Assembly (NCBI GenBank): GCA_027458945.1
Contig: DAIDOU010000163.1
Location: 1 to 6,359, forward strand
Reading direction: 5' to 3'
Source: Acidobacteriota bacterium
GTDB taxonomy: Bacteria; Acidobacteriota; Thermoanaerobaculia; Thermoanaerobaculales; Thermoanaerobaculaceae
DNA: 6,359 nucleotides
Shown: in pieces, positions 5,807 through 6,359 of the stretch
Numbering within the stretch: position 1 is the first letter of the stretch
Layout of the letters: each line of letters opens with the position of its first letter
Position numbers and translations under genes: made by a program
The notes under the pieces: model-generated
The model's input: the letters and a program-made list of their open reading frames with translations, nothing else
What the model was told of the DNA's origin: nothing
Database searches by the model: none

Positions 5807-5855
5807 GCCGGCGAGGTACCTCGCCACTGTGCGGAACGGGGGCCACCTTGGTTGA
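5748..5855 (+). CDS. Possible 35-residue leader ORF upstream of sufU
   Basis: The ATG at 5748 has GGGAG at 5737-5741, six bases upstream, a better ribosome binding site than that of sufU itself. The frame stays open to a TGA at 5853-5855, which overlaps the sufU TTG by 8 bases (TTGGTTGA), the same geometry as the sufB/sufD junction (TTGGCTAG). The product begins MILGSTTPSF; its middle, LYPLPSTLYPP, is encoded by the reverse heptamer arm, and the RYLATV part by the palindrome and the bases just after it. No domain or signal peptide is recognised. It may be a coupling leader peptide opening the hairpin for sufU translation, or a chance ORF; the repeat-derived composition argues for caution. Confidence 0.3.
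   Translation: MILGSTTPSFLYPLPSTLYPPARYLATVRNGGHLG
5779..5806 (-). repeat. Heptamer tandem repeat array, reverse arm (four units)
   Basis: Read on the - strand this is GGGTAAA (from 5806), GGGTAGA, GGGCAAA and GGGTAAA, followed by GGAACGAC (5778-5771). The CCC triplets on the + strand recur at 5783, 5790, 5797 and 5804. On its outer side it is bounded by GGC (again reading GGCGGG on the - strand) and on its inner side by AACGAC, the same boundaries as the forward arm. The two arms are inverted diverged relatives that differ by one unit. Confidence 0.85.
5810..5825. promoter_or_regulatory. Perfect 16-bp palindrome just upstream of sufU
   Basis: GGCGAGGTACCTCGCC reads identically on both strands with no mismatch. 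It begins four bases after the reverse heptamer arm and ends 22 bases before the sufU TTG, 12 bases before its GGGGG. In DNA it is a candidate binding site for a symmetric dimer; in RNA it would form a six-pair GC-rich stem with a GUAC loop close to the sufU ribosome binding site. Nothing in the window identifies a ligand, and no second copy was noticed. Confidence 0.5.
5838..5842 (+). promoter_or_regulatory. Weak ribosome binding site for the TTG start of sufU
   Basis: GGGGG lies five bases before TTG 5848. It is a poor Shine-Dalgarno compared with those of sufB and sufD, but it is better than anything ahead of the alternative in-frame GTG at 5866. Together with the overlapping stop of the upstream short ORF, it points to translation that may depend on coupling. 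Confidence 0.45.
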
Positions 5856-6342
5856 GCGGCCCGACGTGGCGCTCGACGACCTCTACCGCGAGGTGGTGAT
5901 GGACCACCACCGCCGGCCGCGCGGCCGCGCGCCGCTGCCGCGCGTGGACGCCACCGCGCACGGGTTCAACCCGGTGTGCGGCGACGAGGTCGTGCTCTCT
6001 CTCGCGCTCGACGGCGACCGCGTGGCCGGCGTCCGGGTGGAGGGGCGCGGCTGCGCGATCTGCACCGCCTCCGGCTCGATCATGGCCGATATGATCCCGG
6101 GGCACACCACCGCCGAGGCCGAGGCGACCGCGGCGGCGTTCCGCGCCGTGATGCACGGCGGCCCGGCGCCCGCCGGCGCCGAGCTCGGCGACCTCGAGGC
6201 GCTCGAGGGGGTGCAGCGGTTCGCGGTGCGGGTCAAGTGCGCGATGCTCCCGTGGGTCACGCTGGTCGACGCGCTCGCGGCGTGGCGCGAGGGACGGACG
6301 GACGCCACGGCGACCACCGAGACGGAGGAGGCCACCCGATGA
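5848..6342 (+). CDS. sufU: SufU, zinc-dependent sulfurtransferase partner of SufS
   Basis: A 164-residue IscU/NifU-N-fold protein of the SufU type. It accepts persulfide from SufS through a zinc-bound cysteine site and passes sulfur to the SufBCD scaffold. The N-terminus LDDLYREVVMDHHRRPRG (9-26) is typical. Cys44 and Asp46 in NPVCGDE, Cys69 in GRGCAICTASGSIM, and Cys131 in RVKCAMLPW are the expected metal ligands. The roughly 20-residue insertion before the last Cys (about 104-126, with LGDLEALEGVQRF) separates SufU from scaffold IscU. An additional Cys72 makes a C-x2-C where the family as I recall it usually has Ser. TTG 5848 is chosen because it gives the usual spacing before LDDLY; a GTG at 5866 would remove six residues. 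The tail (150-164) is Thr/Glu-rich and unconserved. AGGAGG within its last codons serves the next gene, which its stop overlaps. Confidence 0.93.
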   Translation: MVERPDVALDDLYREVVMDHHRRPRGRAPLPRVDATAHGFNPVCGDEVVLSLALDGDRVAGVRVEGRGCAICTASGSIMADMIPGHTTAEAEATAAAFRAVMHGGPAPAGAELGDLEALEGVQRFAVRVKCAMLPWVTLVDALAAWREGRTDATATTETEEATR

Positions 6343-6359
6343 GCGAGTTGACCGCGGAC
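6339..6359 (+). CDS. Start of the next gene of the operon, partial (seven codons)
   Basis: The ATG at 6339 overlaps the sufU stop as ATGA and is preceded by a perfect AGGAGG (6326-6331) seven bases away, so translation almost certainly starts here. Only MSELTAD is inside the window, too little to identify the product. In many suf operons the gene after sufU is sufT (a DUF59/MIP18-family maturation factor) or a small ferredoxin-like protein; either would fit, but this is context alone. Confidence 0.7.

Larger units (their letters stand above)
5681..5847. other. sufS-sufU intergenic spacer carrying inverted heptamer arrays and a palindrome
   Basis: This 167-base stretch is the only real gap within the operon; every other junction overlaps or is a few bases long. 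Its composition changes from a purine-rich + strand (5681-5760) to a pyrimidine-rich one (5771-5806) and then back to GC-rich sequence. It contains two heptamer arrays in opposite orientation, a 16-bp palindrome and a possible short ORF, each listed separately. There is no T-run after any stem that would make a classic intrinsic terminator, and no convincing -35/-10 promoter. Confidence 0.8.

Overview
The window is a stretch of a very GC-rich bacterial chromosome. Nearly all of it is one co-directional SUF iron-sulfur cluster assembly operon on the + strand: an Rrf2-family regulator, then sufC, sufB, sufD, sufS and sufU, then the first seven codons of a further gene. A small secreted cysteine-containing protein is divergently encoded at the left edge and is cut by the window boundary. 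The operon order (Rrf2, C, B, D, S, U), with SufU rather than SufE or SufA, and the look of the secreted protein suggest a GC-rich phylum such as Acidobacteriota. That is an impression from memory, not something the sequence proves.

Layout. Positions 1-199 (- strand) hold the start of the secreted protein. Positions 200-462 are a divergent intergenic region with two GC-rich dyad or repeat elements and, near 379-407, an AT-rich island containing a sigma70-like promoter facing the suf operon. An AAATT/AATTT inverted repeat lies between its -35 and -10 boxes and is a candidate operator for the regulator. From 463 to 5680 the genes are packed tightly: Rrf2/sufC and sufC/sufB overlap by a few bases, sufB/sufD overlap by 8 bases with a TTG start, and sufD/sufS are 5 bases apart. 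Translational coupling is therefore likely.

How the genes work together. SufS (PLP cysteine desulfurase) takes sulfur from cysteine and passes it as persulfide to SufU. SufU delivers it to the SufB-SufC2-SufD scaffold, where the SufC ATPase drives the SufB/SufD rearrangement and cluster assembly. The Rrf2 protein carries three cysteines in the position where IscR holds its [2Fe-2S] cluster, so it probably senses Fe-S status and autoregulates the operon. The key catalytic residues are visible in all five assembly proteins, so I expect a working pathway.

The part that standard annotation does not explain is the 167-base gap between sufS and sufU (5681-5847), the only sizeable gap inside the operon. 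It holds two arrays of 7-base GGG-phased repeats in opposite orientation that can fold on each other, a perfect 16-bp palindrome just before sufU, and a possible 35-codon ORF with a good ribosome binding site whose stop codon overlaps the TTG start of sufU. I see no RNA genes, CRISPR array, insertion sequence or clear intrinsic terminator. No evidence of a wholly new multi-gene system was found; the sufS-sufU spacer is the best candidate for something undescribed.
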